Source of the DNA: Gibbula magus
Lineage: Eukaryota; Mollusca; Gastropoda; Trochida; Trochidae
Reading direction: 5' to 3'
DNA: 64,000 nt
Assembly (NCBI GenBank): GCA_936450465.1
Contig: OW388302.1
Location: 61,440,387-61,504,386, forward strand
Position numbers and translations under genes: made by a program. Under the pieces are notes generated by a model. The model saw only the letters and a program-made list of their open reading frames with translations. It searched no databases and had not been told where the DNA came from. Shown here piece after piece: positions 35,132-48,149 of this stretch (the first letter of the stretch is position 1; each line of letters opens with the position of its first letter).

Positions 35132-35640
35132 AGGCGCAGTAGCACGTTTTTGCATATTAAGATTGCCATTTATTATTAAGTTTATACAAATTGAATATAT
35201 TGTTACGTTTAAGGGTAAAACATCTTGTAACTAGGCCCATTAAGCCGTTTCCATAGAAAACGGTTATCCGCATTGGAAGAAGATGGTGCGACAAATAAAG
35301 TGACAATTCTGCGGAACTCTTCAATACGAGAGACAGATGTAGGTCTAATGCTGTTTTGAGAGTTCAGACAACAAGATGGCCGACCATTCCGTCATTGTTC
35401 CATATTTTAAAACTCTACTCTGAGGTAGAGGTTTAGGTATCGATACAACAATCAGATCACTTGAACTACATTTAAGCAGCCATTTTCAATGTGAACTCCT
35501 TAAAATGGCCGTTTGACCGAACCATATTCATTTGTTTTGGAACTCTTTTTATTGATTCAGGAGTAGTATATAGTCATTGGTAACACTTATTTATATTTTT
35601 GAGACCTCAACTCATTTCAGAAAATCGTACTACAGCGCCT
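35132..35640. mobile_element. TTAA-flanked MITE (509 bp)
   Basis: TTAA at 35128-35131 and 35641-35644. Left end AGGCGCAGTAGCACGTTTTT; right-end complement AGGCGCTGTAGTACGATTTT. Left-interior similarity (agggtaaaacatctt) relates it to the reverse of 62520-62873. Non-coding. Confidence 0.85.
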
Positions 35641-35644
35641 TTAA

Positions 35645-35894
35645 AACTATATTTTAAGTGTTTCGATCTCCGCATCAGTCAGATCACTTGAACTACCTTC
35701 AAGCGTTTTTTTATATGAACACTTTAAAAATGGCCATTCCACGGGAAATGAACTCGCATGGATTAACCGTGCCATGTACATTCGGTTTCGACCACCTTTT
35801 TATGTTTCGAGAGTATTATTTAGCCATTGGTAACACTTATTTACATTTTCATGAGAGCAATTTATTTGAGTAAGAACGGCGTGTTACAGCGCCT
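35645..35894. mobile_element. Second, tandem right half of the TTAA element
   Basis: Repeats the right half of 35132-35640: cagatcacttgaactac, gccattggtaacacttattt and an end acagcgcct before TTAA (35895-35898). There is no left TIR of its own, so this is a partial tandem duplication or a solo right half sharing the internal TTAA. Confidence 0.75.
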
Positions 35895-35898
35895 TTAA

Positions 35899-36600
35899 GA
35901 TATCTTTTTTGCAATAGAGTTGTAAATCCATTGTATTTGTTTTCCCCTCTAGTTGTGTTAAGCAAATGTTTGACAATATTGCCTATCATGGTTTCCTAGT
36001 ATGCAAGTTGATTAAGGCGGGCCGGTGAATACAAGAAGGACAAACGTATGGTAACTGTACAGTTGTAATCGTTTAGATCCTATGTATAAAGACTTTAACA
36101 CTAGCGAGTATATGGTTGGATGTAAGTGTCAACTGAAAAAACCCCAACTCTTTTCACTTATTAAGGCACAAGCTGAATATATTCCTTTGTTTTCTGGCAT
36201 TATTTATCAAAGATCTCAGAAATAGGTCTCAAAAAGAACAACTCTTTCATTGCAATAGATGTGTATCATACCCTGAGACAGGTGACATCTTAAGTCTTTA
36301 CTTAAAACTCACTGCAGGTCAAACTTTCCGGATAAACGTTGGATGAATAATCGTTTAAGAATCTTTTAAAAGTATCATTTCTCGATCCCAGCTGACCCGG
36401 AGGTATTTAAAGCTCAATGCCAGGACCCTACACCTGCATTAAATGGCTCGACTTCACCCATCACGATATATTTCGTGTTCAACACCTACAGTTAATAAAA
36501 ACAAATCTAGCGAAATGATCTTTTGTATTGGAGGTTTAAAAAGCAATCAGCCAAGGCCAAGGTCATGACCTTTCGGCTCGCGCCAACGGTTTGGAGTCGC
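35899..36600. other. Non-coding spacer
   Basis: No gene supported until a GC-richer patch at about 36560-36610 (cggctcgcgccaacgg, ctccatcttg), which directly precedes the candidate exon below. Confidence 0.4.
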
Positions 36601-36616
36601 CTCCATCTTGAATTAG

Positions 36617-36837
36617 ATGTCTTCGGAAAATGACACGAATGAATGTGCATTCTGTTTAGATAATAGAAGAATTATACGGAATTTTGTAAAGAGAAAACGT
36701 GTCATATTCGGAGGAAGGTACTAAATGAACAGATTATCCTTCTGAGTGACAAGGGGGTTAACTTTGGACAAGTGCTTTCCATCGCGTGTACGACGATTAC
36801 CGAGTCAATGTTGATGGATGGCCGTCGTTTGTATTGA
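36617..36837 (+). pseudogene. Candidate frameshifted coding exon, unknown protein
   Basis: ATG 36617 opens a 35-codon frame (MSSENDTNECAFCLDNRRII...) with a C-x2-C pair, closing at TAA 36722-36724. A second frame, shifted by one base and open from about 36672 to TGA 36835-36837, gives NEQIILLSDKGVNFGQVLSI and TTITESMLMDGRRLY with GC-rich third positions unlike the surrounding DNA. Together they look like one coding segment broken by an indel, or two exons. The upstream ctccatcttg resembles a YY1-type site. Family not recognised; I rate host-gene or captured-gene origin as plausible only. Confidence 0.3.
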
Positions 36838-37167
36838 AAACACTTCTGGGATTGGCAATGGGATGACATGTAAGGAAAGTAATTGTATATTTCTTTTCCT
36901 GGATGGAAAAAATTAATCCTGAGGTGAAATTTATTTATAGAAAAAATTGAGATTGATTGAAAGTGTGTAAAATGTCAAAAGGAATATGATTTACGTATTG
37001 TCTAATCTTTATGACACCTAAAAATAATGAACACGTTTAAGATTCAACTATGTAATATGCCTGACAACATATTCATTGTTATAATATCCAATTCATATAT
37101 GTACTGTATAGTTAACTGACTAGTTCAAGCATCAAATTGGGGAATAACTAGAAGGTGTTTTTACTCG
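36838..37167. other. AT-rich spacer
   Basis: Nothing supported. Confidence 0.4.
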
Positions 37168-37612
37168 TTAAAACAGATGTATCCCCTTTCCTCCAAATTC
37201 AATTTAAGTTATTACTCTTCTAAAAGACAAAGTCCAAATTCTTGCCATGGAAACCGCTAAAGTCCAATTTTGAAGAGTTCAAACCCCAAACGGCACATCT
37301 TCATGTTATGGGGAGGCAGCATACGAAACTTGGTGAAGATTGGCCAAACAGCTTAAGAGATCTGCTCCGGAAACAAACCCTACCCTTCAAATAGACAAGT
37401 CAAAATTCTTACCATTGAAACACAAATAATTTAAGATTTAAATGTGAAACACCCAAAAGGCATATCTGCATGATATGGTGAGGCTTCATACCAAATTTGG
37501 TGAAGATTGGTAAATTATTTTTGGAGGAATGCTCCGGAAACAATGGGAACGCCAACGCCGACGGAAACTCAACCAAAAACAATATGTCTCCCGACCCGTC
37601 GGGGGAAGACAT
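37168..37612 (+). mobile_element. Core-repeat element, ~168-bp units (copy A)
   Basis: Two direct units starting near 37228 and 37396 share aaagtccaaattcttgccat, ggcacatct...catgatatgg and aaatttggtgaagattgg. The right end has a hairpin (tctcccgacccgtcggggga, 37586-37605). It is homologous to 57185-57862. The plan (tandem core, G/C-rich junction, hairpin-bearing right end) is that of bivalve pearl-type, Helitron-associated elements; assignment is by resemblance. Confidence 0.7.
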
Positions 37613-38689
37613 TAATCATGAGGAATCGGCAATGTCATTTCTCATATTCATCATATTGAAATGTTGAGGTACACGACACATGCATGTCGTACAACAGCAT
37701 TATCAGATATTGTAGTGCAGTTGATGACTACAACAGTACACAAACCACGCGATGACAGGTTGTATATCAGTCGCTACATTCAGTAGCTAGCTACTCTGTA
37801 TTGACCTGTAGATAGTCTTCCCATGGTTGCTCTTCAGAAAGGATTCAATACTTTTTTAGGAATTGATAATATGTTTGATTCTCAGTCGAGTATGCTGTAA
37901 ATCTCTTACAACGACTCAATACGTCATATATATCGTAAATATCCTAGTATAATGCTTTACACTGCCAATCTTGAGACATAAAGTCAAGTGTTCTGTTATC
38001 CAGACAGCCTCCAGCCCGAGTTAGAAGATAGGGTAGAAAGCTAAAAAGGAATTGAAACGGTAGTTGCATTGGTGATATCAGTCAATACACTCCACAGAAA
38101 TACACAAAACATACAGGGCTAGGTTCGACTGGCTCATGAATTGCTAACGGTTAATAACTTTTCAGAAATTGTCGCGCATGCGTACACATGGACAGCTAAC
38201 ATCGCTGAGCAGCCTAGTCTACGAATAGTGTGTAGTACAGCCGAATTAGAAAGACATTAATATTCTGTATAAGTACTGACCATAATAGCCAATAACAATT
38301 TACATAAAATAAATTATAGACCATGTCCTAATCAAATTCAAATTGTAAGCGTTTTTTCACTGATATTCCGAGGACACTATTGCCTAGAGTAATGGTTCTA
38401 CCATCATGACATCAGACTGTAGCGTCTCCCTTGTGACGCATTCTATGACCTCTCAGACGGCCTGATTTGGATTTGTTAAATTAAATTATTTCACATTCCC
38501 TGGTCCTCTTAATGTTAAGATAGCAAAACATTATAGGATGTTACCGACAACTATCTTAGAGCTAGCTAACTGGTGTTATGTCTGTATATATGTCTGTCAA
38601 GAGACACTCACAACCCCATCCTCCCTGTAGCTGATGAACGTATAAGCCTCAAGAAATCGTTGACAATAGGGAGCCAACAAGCAGAGAAT
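37613..38689. other. Non-coding spacer
   Basis: Nothing supported. Confidence 0.4.
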
Positions 38690-39172
38690 CTTCAGCGAAA
38701 TAGAACACCAAGAAAATAGCAGAAAACTGCCAATATCTGACACAGTTCAAATCAGGTTTAAATTCTTTAGTATTGTTTTGATTATATCATATGACCAATT
38801 ATTCATTAGCAAGGCCTGCGTTTTCTTATTGTTCTTAAACACGTTAATGTATGGTCCTTTGATATGTGAGTGGTCACGGTAGGCTCGGTGCGTCTACTAG
38901 AAGACTAATCTTGGTAGAACATACCCAGTACTTTACTGACTAAAGAGAACCACCATGAACAGCAGAACACTACAAGCTCTGACACAGTTCAGGTATAAAT
39001 AGTATTCCTCTGATTATATCTTTTGATCAATTGCTCATTAGCAAGGCCTTGATTTTCTAATTGTTCTTAACACAATTATAGTTGTATGCCAATGTATGGT
39101 ACTTTAATCAGTGAGTGTTTACGGTAGGCTCGGTGCGTCTACTAGAAGCCTAATCTTGGTACAAAACAAGAA
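38690..39172. repeat. Tandem duplication of ~235 bp
   Basis: 38690-38925 and 38930-39172 share ctgacacagttcaa, attagcaaggcct, and ggtaggctcggtgcgtctac followed by tagaag. The second copy has an extra segment of about 23 bp (acaattatagttgtatgcca). Divergence is moderate. Confidence 0.8.
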
Positions 39173-39310
39173 GCACTTCACTGTCTATCGAACTTGATAT
39201 TGTCGTATTATCCTTTATCGGGAAACTATCAAAACACTTGAAATCTTCACTAGCCTCTCCTCGGTCCATGTGGACGTGCCCTGCATATCAACTGCACTCA
39301 CCTAGACACT

Positions 39311-39344
39311 GGGAGGGGCAGGGGAGGGGGGGGGGGGGGGGGGG
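39311..39344 (+). repeat. Poly-G tract with G4 potential
   Basis: gggaggggcaggggagg runs into an uninterrupted G run at 39326-39344. Four or more G-runs in 34 bp satisfy a simple G-quadruplex pattern. Homopolymer length may be imprecise in assembly. Confidence 0.85.
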
Positions 39345-39584
39345 AGACACTAGCGTTTATGCACTGAATGACCTCTGTAGAGGATGATACAGATGGGAGG
39401 TTATTTCTATGATGCCATATACTATATCATACTAGTTTATACCGACTTGATTTGGGGACATGCCACTATGAGTGCATTTAGCTCAAGTCCGTTTGGAGTG
39501 CATGTATACTATCGGCACCAAGACAGTGTTCACAGTGATACAGTATCATGGTTCTTCAAATCCGTGGGGAGTACACCAGGCAAG

Positions 39585-41290
39585 TTACCACCTGAACACC
39601 ACCACCGGTTTACACTTCGCTACTCACATAATCACCCTGGTTTAAAACCACCATCTGCATGATGCACCGGTCTACACTTCGCTACTCACATAATCACCCT
39701 GGTATAAAACCACCATCTGTATGGTGCACCGGTTTACACTTCGCTACTCACATAATCACCCTGGTATAAAACCACCATCTGTATGATGCACCGGTCTACA
39801 CTTCGCTACTCACATAATCACCCTGGTATAAAACCACCATCTGTATGATGCACCGGTCTACACTTCGCTACTCATATAATCACCCTGGTATGAAACCACC
39901 ATCTGTAGGATGCACCGGTCTACACTTCGCTACTCGCATAATCACCCTGGTTTAAAACCACCATCTGTATGATGCACCGGTCTACACTTCGCTACTCACA
40001 TAATCACCCTGGTTTAAAACCACCATCTGTATGATGCACCGGTTTAAACTTCGCTACTCACATAATCACCTGGTTTAAAACCACCATCTGTATGATGCAC
40101 CGGTCTAAACTTCGCTACTCACATAATCACCCTGGTATAAAACCACCATATGTATGGTGCACCGGTCTACACTTCGCTACTCACATAATCACACTGGTTT
40201 AAAACCACCATCTGTATGGTGCACCGGTCTACACTTCGCTACTCATATAATCACCCTGGTATAAAACCACCATCTGTATGATGCACCGGTCTACACTTCG
40301 CTACTCACATAATCACCTGGTTTAAAACCACCATCTGTATGGTGCACCGGTCTACACTTCGCTACTCACATAATCACCCTGGTTTAAAACCACCATCTGT
40401 ATGATGCACCGGTCTACACTTCGCTACTCAAATAATCACCTGGTTTAAAACCACCATCTGTATGATGCACCGGTCTAAACTTCGCTACTCACATAATCAC
40501 CCTGGTATAAAACCACCATATGTATGGTGCACCGGTCTACACTTCGCTACTCACATAATCACCCTGGTTTAAAACCACCATATGTATGATGCACCGGTCT
40601 ACACTTCGCTACTCACATAATCATCTGGTTTAAAACCACCATCTGTATGGTGCACCGGTCTACACTTCGCTACTCATATAATCACCCTGGTATAAAACCA
40701 CCATCTGTATGATGCACCGGTCTACACTTCGCTACTCACATAATCACCTGGTTTAAAACCACCATCTGTATGGTGCACCGGTCTACACTTCGCTACTCAT
40801 ATAATCACCCTGGTATAAAACCACCATCTGTATGATGCACCGGTCTACACTTCGCTACTCACATAATCACCTGGTTTAAAACCACCATCTGTATGGTGCA
40901 CCGGTCTACACTTCGCTACTCACATAATCACCCTGGTTTAAAACCACCATCTGTATGATGCACCGGTCTACACTTCGCTACTCACATAATCACACTGGTA
41001 TAAAACCACCATATGTATGGTGCACCGGTCTACACTTCGCTACTCATATAATCACCCTGGTATAAAACCACCATCTGTATGATGCACCGGTCTACACTTC
41101 GCTACTCACATAATCACCTGGTTTAAAACCACCATCTGTATGGTGCACCGGTCTACACTTCGCTACTCACATAATCACCCTGGTTTAAATCCACCATCTG
41201 TATGGTGCACCGTTCTAAACTTCGTTACTCACATAATCACCCTGGTTTAAAACCAGCACCTATATGGTGTACCGATTGACACTTAGTTTC
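39585..41290. repeat. 62-bp satellite array (~28 copies)
   Basis: Head-to-tail units of 61-62 bp containing caccggtctacacttcgcta, cacataatcaccctgg and aaaaccaccatctgtatg. Edge units (near 39604, 41209, 41268) are the most diverged, as expected for arrays homogenised by unequal exchange. Variant sites (ccctgg/cctgg, ggtata/ggttta, tgatg/tggtg) recur in blocks. No transcript or protein role is indicated. Confidence 0.97.
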
Positions 41291-41814
41291 TGACATAATT
41301 ATCCACATTTAACATGGAAATGTCACCCATATTCTTAATACCAGTCTCATCCTATGGCGAAGTATACATTCAAGCTGCAAACATTGTTTATTAAATGCTA
41401 TTTATATTACCTATACCTAACATGTATCAGTAAACTGCAAAATGCAATGAAAGTTGTCCTGGCCCACGGCTCGTTCAAGTCGCCATTCTCAAGATTTCAC
41501 CGCATACACTATGATAGAATGCTTTCTATTCAAGGTGGGTTACAAAGTGTACATGAGTTGACGAAAACTTATCTTGTGAGGTCTTTAAAGGTGTTCACCG
41601 AACTATCTCCATAACGGGGTAGTTATCTCTCTACTCGAGAGCGATTTGTTTAGTACGACGCGTCCCTGATAAGGATTCGAACCAGAACAGTTAGAGCAGA
41701 TACTGTACGAGGTGGCACAACAGGTAGGGTAAACACTGATAGCAGCTCCAAGTATCATTAGGTCTATTGAGATCGCCCGGGGTCCTCTGTATACTTCTCT
41801 TGTGTCAATTGGCT
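41291..41814. other. Spacer with a B-box-like remnant
   Basis: No gene supported. aaggattcgaacc near 41659 resembles the complement of a tRNA B box, but no A box or body is seen. Confidence 0.35.
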
Positions 41815-42060
41815 AGCATTGGACCAACTTCCAAACGCAAGGCATAACTCTTGCCAGTCTGCATTACTGGCTGATTTAACCCTTGCGGTATTTCCCTAGC
41901 CTTCTTGTGTCGAGGCAGTAAATCGCTGCACTGGAAATGCATAGCGGGCCTGGATTTCTAAACACAGATTTCCTAAGGAAATACTGCAAGGCCTAAATCA
42001 GCCAGTAATGGAGACTGGCAAGAGTTATGCCTTGCACTGGGAAGTTGGCATTGGACCTAC
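41815..42060. mobile_element. Inverted-repeat element, two-armed copy
   Basis: 41821-41900 and 41970-42058 are inverted complements of about 80 bp. Both contain gcaaggcataactcttgcca and actggctgattta, in opposite orientation. The middle contains tcgctgcactggaaatgcat. Related single arms occur at 26202, 42180 and 44120, so this is a dispersed family. Confidence 0.75.
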
Positions 42061-42179
42061 ATGCTACACCTCCAGAAGAAAAACCTTTCCAAGCCTAAAT
42101 TTCCGAAGCACTCACTGAGATGGACGTGAATGAGTGTTAATGTTACGTTTTCCTTAAGGTTTCCGTGTTAGGAAATCGT

Positions 42180-42360
42180 TTAAGCCTTGTCGCTTTTCCT
42201 TAAGGTTCCCGTTCTAGGAAATCGGAGCCCACTATGCATTTCAGGTGCAGCGCTCAACTATCTTAGCATGGAAAAGTGAGGGAAATACTGCAAAGTTTAA
42301 ATCAGCCAGTTGTGGACACTGGCAAGAGCTGTAGTATTGTTTGTGTAGGGAGGTTGACAT
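42180..42360 (-). mobile_element. Single-arm copy of the 41815 family
   Basis: The complement reads ctcttgccagtgtccacaac, tttgcagtatttccctca, tgctaagatagttgagcgct and gcacctgaaatgcatagtgg. It aligns with 44128-44270 and with the left arm of 41815-42060. Confidence 0.7.
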
Positions 42361-44119
<1,759 letters not shown>

Positions 44120-44280
44120 AACCAACTTCCCTACGCAAGGTGTAACTCTTGCCAGTCTCCATTACTGACTGATTTAAGTCCTGCTGTATTTCCCTCGCTT
44201 TTCCGTGCTAAGATAGTGGATCGCTGCACCTTAAAAGCATAATGGGCTCTGATTTCCTGCCACGGAAACCATAAGTAAAT
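44120..44280 (+). mobile_element. Single-arm copy of the 41815 family
   Basis: aaccaacttccctacgcaag, taactcttgccagtctccat, gtatttccctcgct and gatcgctgcacctt match the other members in order. Moderately diverged. Confidence 0.75.
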
Positions 44281-44289
44281 GCCATATGT

Positions 44290-44430
44290 AGGAAATTTGG
44301 AAGAAAGCCTGCAATGCTACCAAGGCATTGGGGTAAAACCGTCTGTTGTAATATCGGTGACAACTACAAGCAGACAGAGTGTGATTCGAACTCGAGACCA
44401 TTTGCAATTTGTTTTGAAATCGAACGCGCT
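44290..44430 (-). mobile_element. tRNA-derived SINE remnant, third family
   Basis: On the minus strand gttagcgcgttcgat (A-box-like) is followed by GAGTTCGAATCAC (B-box-like), then a body with gacggttttacccc and ttggtagcattgcaggcttt. Acceptor pairing is absent, so this is not a tRNA gene. A decamer array directly replaces the head's 5' end. Confidence 0.6.
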
Positions 44431-44487
44431 AACTATATCTAACTATATCTAACTATATCTAACTATATCTAACTATATCTAACTATA
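44431..44487. repeat. 10-bp tandem repeat (aactatatct)
   Basis: Five perfect copies and a partial sixth, beginning exactly where the tRNA-like head of the preceding SINE remnant ends. Confidence 0.97.
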
Positions 44488-45925
44488 GCGAATCGATACA
44501 TGTCAACACCAAACAACTCGATAAATTTAGTTGCATACATATACGTACGTACCCATATGCTTGTTTCTTTGTAATATGCATGTGTACATGCTTTCTTTAA
44601 CATGTACAGGTATGCCGAATGGATAATTACATACATAAGCCTTTTTTCCGTGCCAATAATGTTGAATTTTAAGACTACACAACCATGTAAGCAATACACA
44701 CTAAGCCAGCCAGACACTTATATTTACATGTTAACACCCTCTTAGAGTTGGAATATACGCGTTGTAGTATTCCTCCACCGTGATTATAACTATGAGACCA
44801 TTCCCCGAGCACTTGGAGATCTGAAAATACCACGAGTCATCTTACCCTTTAATTTTCAGATTTAACAGTGGCGGAGGTTACGAGATCTTCATAGGTATTA
44901 CGGCTAACGGTCTAGTGGAAGCGTATTGTTACCCTGTCTCTGCGTAATTCTAATTCTCAGTACGGCTAATCTGTAAACGAGGGATAACTCTACATCGCGA
45001 GACGGAATTACGTGGCGTATCATTAGAGTTCCGCGCTCGTTACATATTGTATGTATGGCGATGATGCATGTAAACTAGATGAGGGAAACGTCTTAAGAAC
45101 ATCTGTGTGGATTTGGGGACGTTTGTCGCCAGATTTGAAAGCAATTTTAGGGATTATTTGAGTTTTCTCGCCAGATTTAAAGCGCCTTACAGGTGTTGGT
45201 TCGCTTTGATGTCTCTTTGACTTCTAAGACGAAAATGAAATTACTCGTGTAGTGTTTTAATGCGTGGTTAAGCAATTATTATTGAGAACTTTGTAAATAC
45301 CCTCAAGTCGGGCTTTATCCAGCATCAAACATGAAGTGATTACATGTTTTAAATAACTTTCAAAAGTACTTCTGTAATCTATCCACATATCTATATTATT
45401 TGAAAATGGTCGTTCATTTGAGAATATGTCATTGGGATTTCAATGTTCTGTTCTTGTAATATTAAAATCTCTCTACGTTCTCTATTACTTCAACTGTATC
45501 TCAACAGAGAGCAATATACCGACCGTGTAATATAGTTTGATCATTTTGGCTTGTTGAAACCATCTGTTTGTATTTTATCTGTAAATGTTATTAAATGATC
45601 TTTTTGATTAAATTAACATTAACTTGTTTGAAAGTCGAAATAGCATTTTAAGAGAGGCTTTAATGTTGGCAATCAATTGATCATTGCTTTCTAAATATTA
45701 GTACTTATATGATGATATGGATACTACAGGGTGTGTACTCGGTGCCTAGGTATTACTGTGCGCAGCGGAAGTGTTGTTTTTAGAACAGGTGACAGTGAAA
45801 ACTGTATTTAGTACTCATTCGTATGTACAATTCATTCATAAAATCATTTTATTAAATGCAGTCGCATTGTGCCATTATGATGATCTCAGCGACATCATGT
45901 AATCCGACTCCCTTATTTTGGGTGA
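44488..45925. other. Non-coding spacer
   Basis: No gene. The phrase tcgccagattt.aaagc recurs at about 45128 and 45170. Confidence 0.4.
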
Positions 45926-46240
45926 CATCCCAATCTGCCAACAGTCCCAATCTACCTACAGTCCTTATCTGCCTACAGTCCCAATCTGCCTACAGTCTTA
46001 ATTTGCCTACAGTCTTAATCTGCCTACAGTCCAAACCTACCTACAGTCCCGATCTGCCTACAGTCCCAAATTGATAATATCCCATTCTGCCTACAGTCCC
46101 AAATCTGCTAATATCCAATTGTGTGTACAGTCAATATCTGCGTACAGTCCCAATCCGCCTACAGTTCTAATCTGCCAACAGTTCCAATCTGCCAACAGTT
46201 CCAATCTGCCTATACAATCCACATCTCCCTACATTTCATT
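45926..46240. repeat. 17-bp minisatellite
   Basis: About 18 imperfect copies of a 17-bp unit, gtcccaatctgcctaca, with frequent ccaaca and tctta variants. Because 17 is not a multiple of 3, translations repeat every 51 bp; they are not proteins. Confidence 0.92.
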
Positions 46241-48120
46241 TTGCCAAAAAAACACACCATAGTTAATGTATGTACCTATGAAGTCAGGTTTATGTAGCTT
46301 TAGCAGGTTTGGAATGTATGGCATGTTTTATGGCTGAAACATAAGATTATAGATGCCCGAAAACAATCAAATGTTACTAAACCTTTTAGCCTGAGTGAGT
46401 AATATATATATTTAAACGTTACAGCGTCCAAGGTGATGATCTTTGTTCTACCAGGTACACATAGGTATGCCGTTTGAATAGGATACAGTTGTAATGTTGT
46501 TCCTTATTGTTGATATATCGAATTATTATTAGCTACACCCTCTCAAAACAACGTGTAACAAATTTACTACCATTTAAATAGAACATATTTTCACTAATTT
46601 CTGACCAGATAGAACCATATCCGGTTTTCATAAAAACTCCGCTCATTGTGAAACGCTTCAAAACGCGGCACGGAGTTCAACGCCACTGACCAAGAGAGGT
46701 AGCTCTTCGATTCGATTCCAAAATATTCTATTTTTGGTTTATGATAAACTAAAAAATAAAAGAAAGATACATTGATTATTGATGCAAAACAAATTAAATT
46801 TTTTTTTATATAAATTCAAATCTCCGTGCTGATGATTGTTATCATAAATTGGATTCTGAAATAACCGTGTCTGTTTAACTTCCGCATTTCATCTAAGGTT
46901 AAGGTCATCCGTACAACCCATTTAGCTTGTCACACAAAGAGTAATAATATTCAGTAATGTACAATATTTTCATATCCATATCCATTTCCATACAATTTAC
47001 CTTGTGGAAATATTATTCTCAATCACTCATTTGTGTGTATCTATACTGTGTTGAAAAAAGACACATCTAAACCATAACACAATGTCATTTGAATAGATAT
47101 GTAGGTTACTACAATATAAAAGTCATTCGATATTTTCACACTTGAACCACAATGAATGTTATTCAAATATAATCGCTGAACAGTGAAAACTGTTTTTATA
47201 TTCATAATGTTTAAAAACTAACAATACGACGACCGAAACCCCTGCTTTCATTTAACCCGTCCATTAATTCCAAACTTATACGAAACACAAAACAAATCAC
47301 ATTATGCCAACACAGTTTCCATGCGCACAGTTCTAAGGCTTATTATAAGACATAGATCAAAGAGTTACTTATAGCGGTAGACAGTATCCAACGCGACACA
47401 AGGGTCGCGCGTATTACGGTACTATCGGCATGGCTGCCTCTCTATAAAAATACCTGACATACTTAGCATGATCCTACCCCTTTTATGTCGGTAACATCTC
47501 TCCGTGTAACCCGAAACTGTAACAGTTGCAAGTCTGACTGCTTTTAAGCGTTTAGACCCATTTACTTTATTTATCGCATCAGTTGCGTCAATTGTAGCAA
47601 TTGCGGCGCGCTCGTGGTGCTTGGCGCGAGTAACTCGCCTGTAACACGAGCCCCTTTTTCTCTACAATGTTAACAACTGCATGCAAATGTGACAAACTTG
47701 ATACCATATAACAGAGTCTACGTCGCAGGGGTCTGAACCTACAGAGACGGCGTTATAGCGTTATAGCGTTATAGCGTTATAGCGACCAGGTGTAGATGGA
47801 TAAATACGATATGAGACGCGCGACTGTGTTACAATATCATGAAAAAACTCGGATAAGTGTAGAATTCGTTGTGCTGTAACTTAACCGTGAAACCTGCCAT
47901 GTAATACCCTCAAATACCTTCATTTTTGCCACCGATGCACTATTTGGTTTCAATAAAGCTTAAGAATTTAACATATGTTGTAATAAGTAAATAGTTACTT
48001 ATACTTGTTTGATTTTCATGACTTAAATATGTATATGTGTGCGTGTGTTATAGAGTGTCATAAGGAAATACAATAAAGTTGAGACAGAGGATACTTATGA
48101 TGTATGGGTTTTTTTTTTTA
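46241..48120. other. Non-coding spacer with 8-bp repeat
   Basis: No gene. 47750-47784 holds 4.4 copies of gcgttata. A TATA-like ctataaaaata lies near 47451 without a recognisable downstream exon. Confidence 0.4.
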
Positions 48121-48149
48121 ATGTGATACTTTCCAACTCTATTATAAAA

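Noticed and set aside
39585..41290. CRISPR-like array
   Set aside because: Units are contiguous tandem repeats without unique spacers, in animal DNA.
41640..41700. tRNA-like B box (aaggattcgaacc)
   Set aside because: No A box or stems; too little to call even a SINE.
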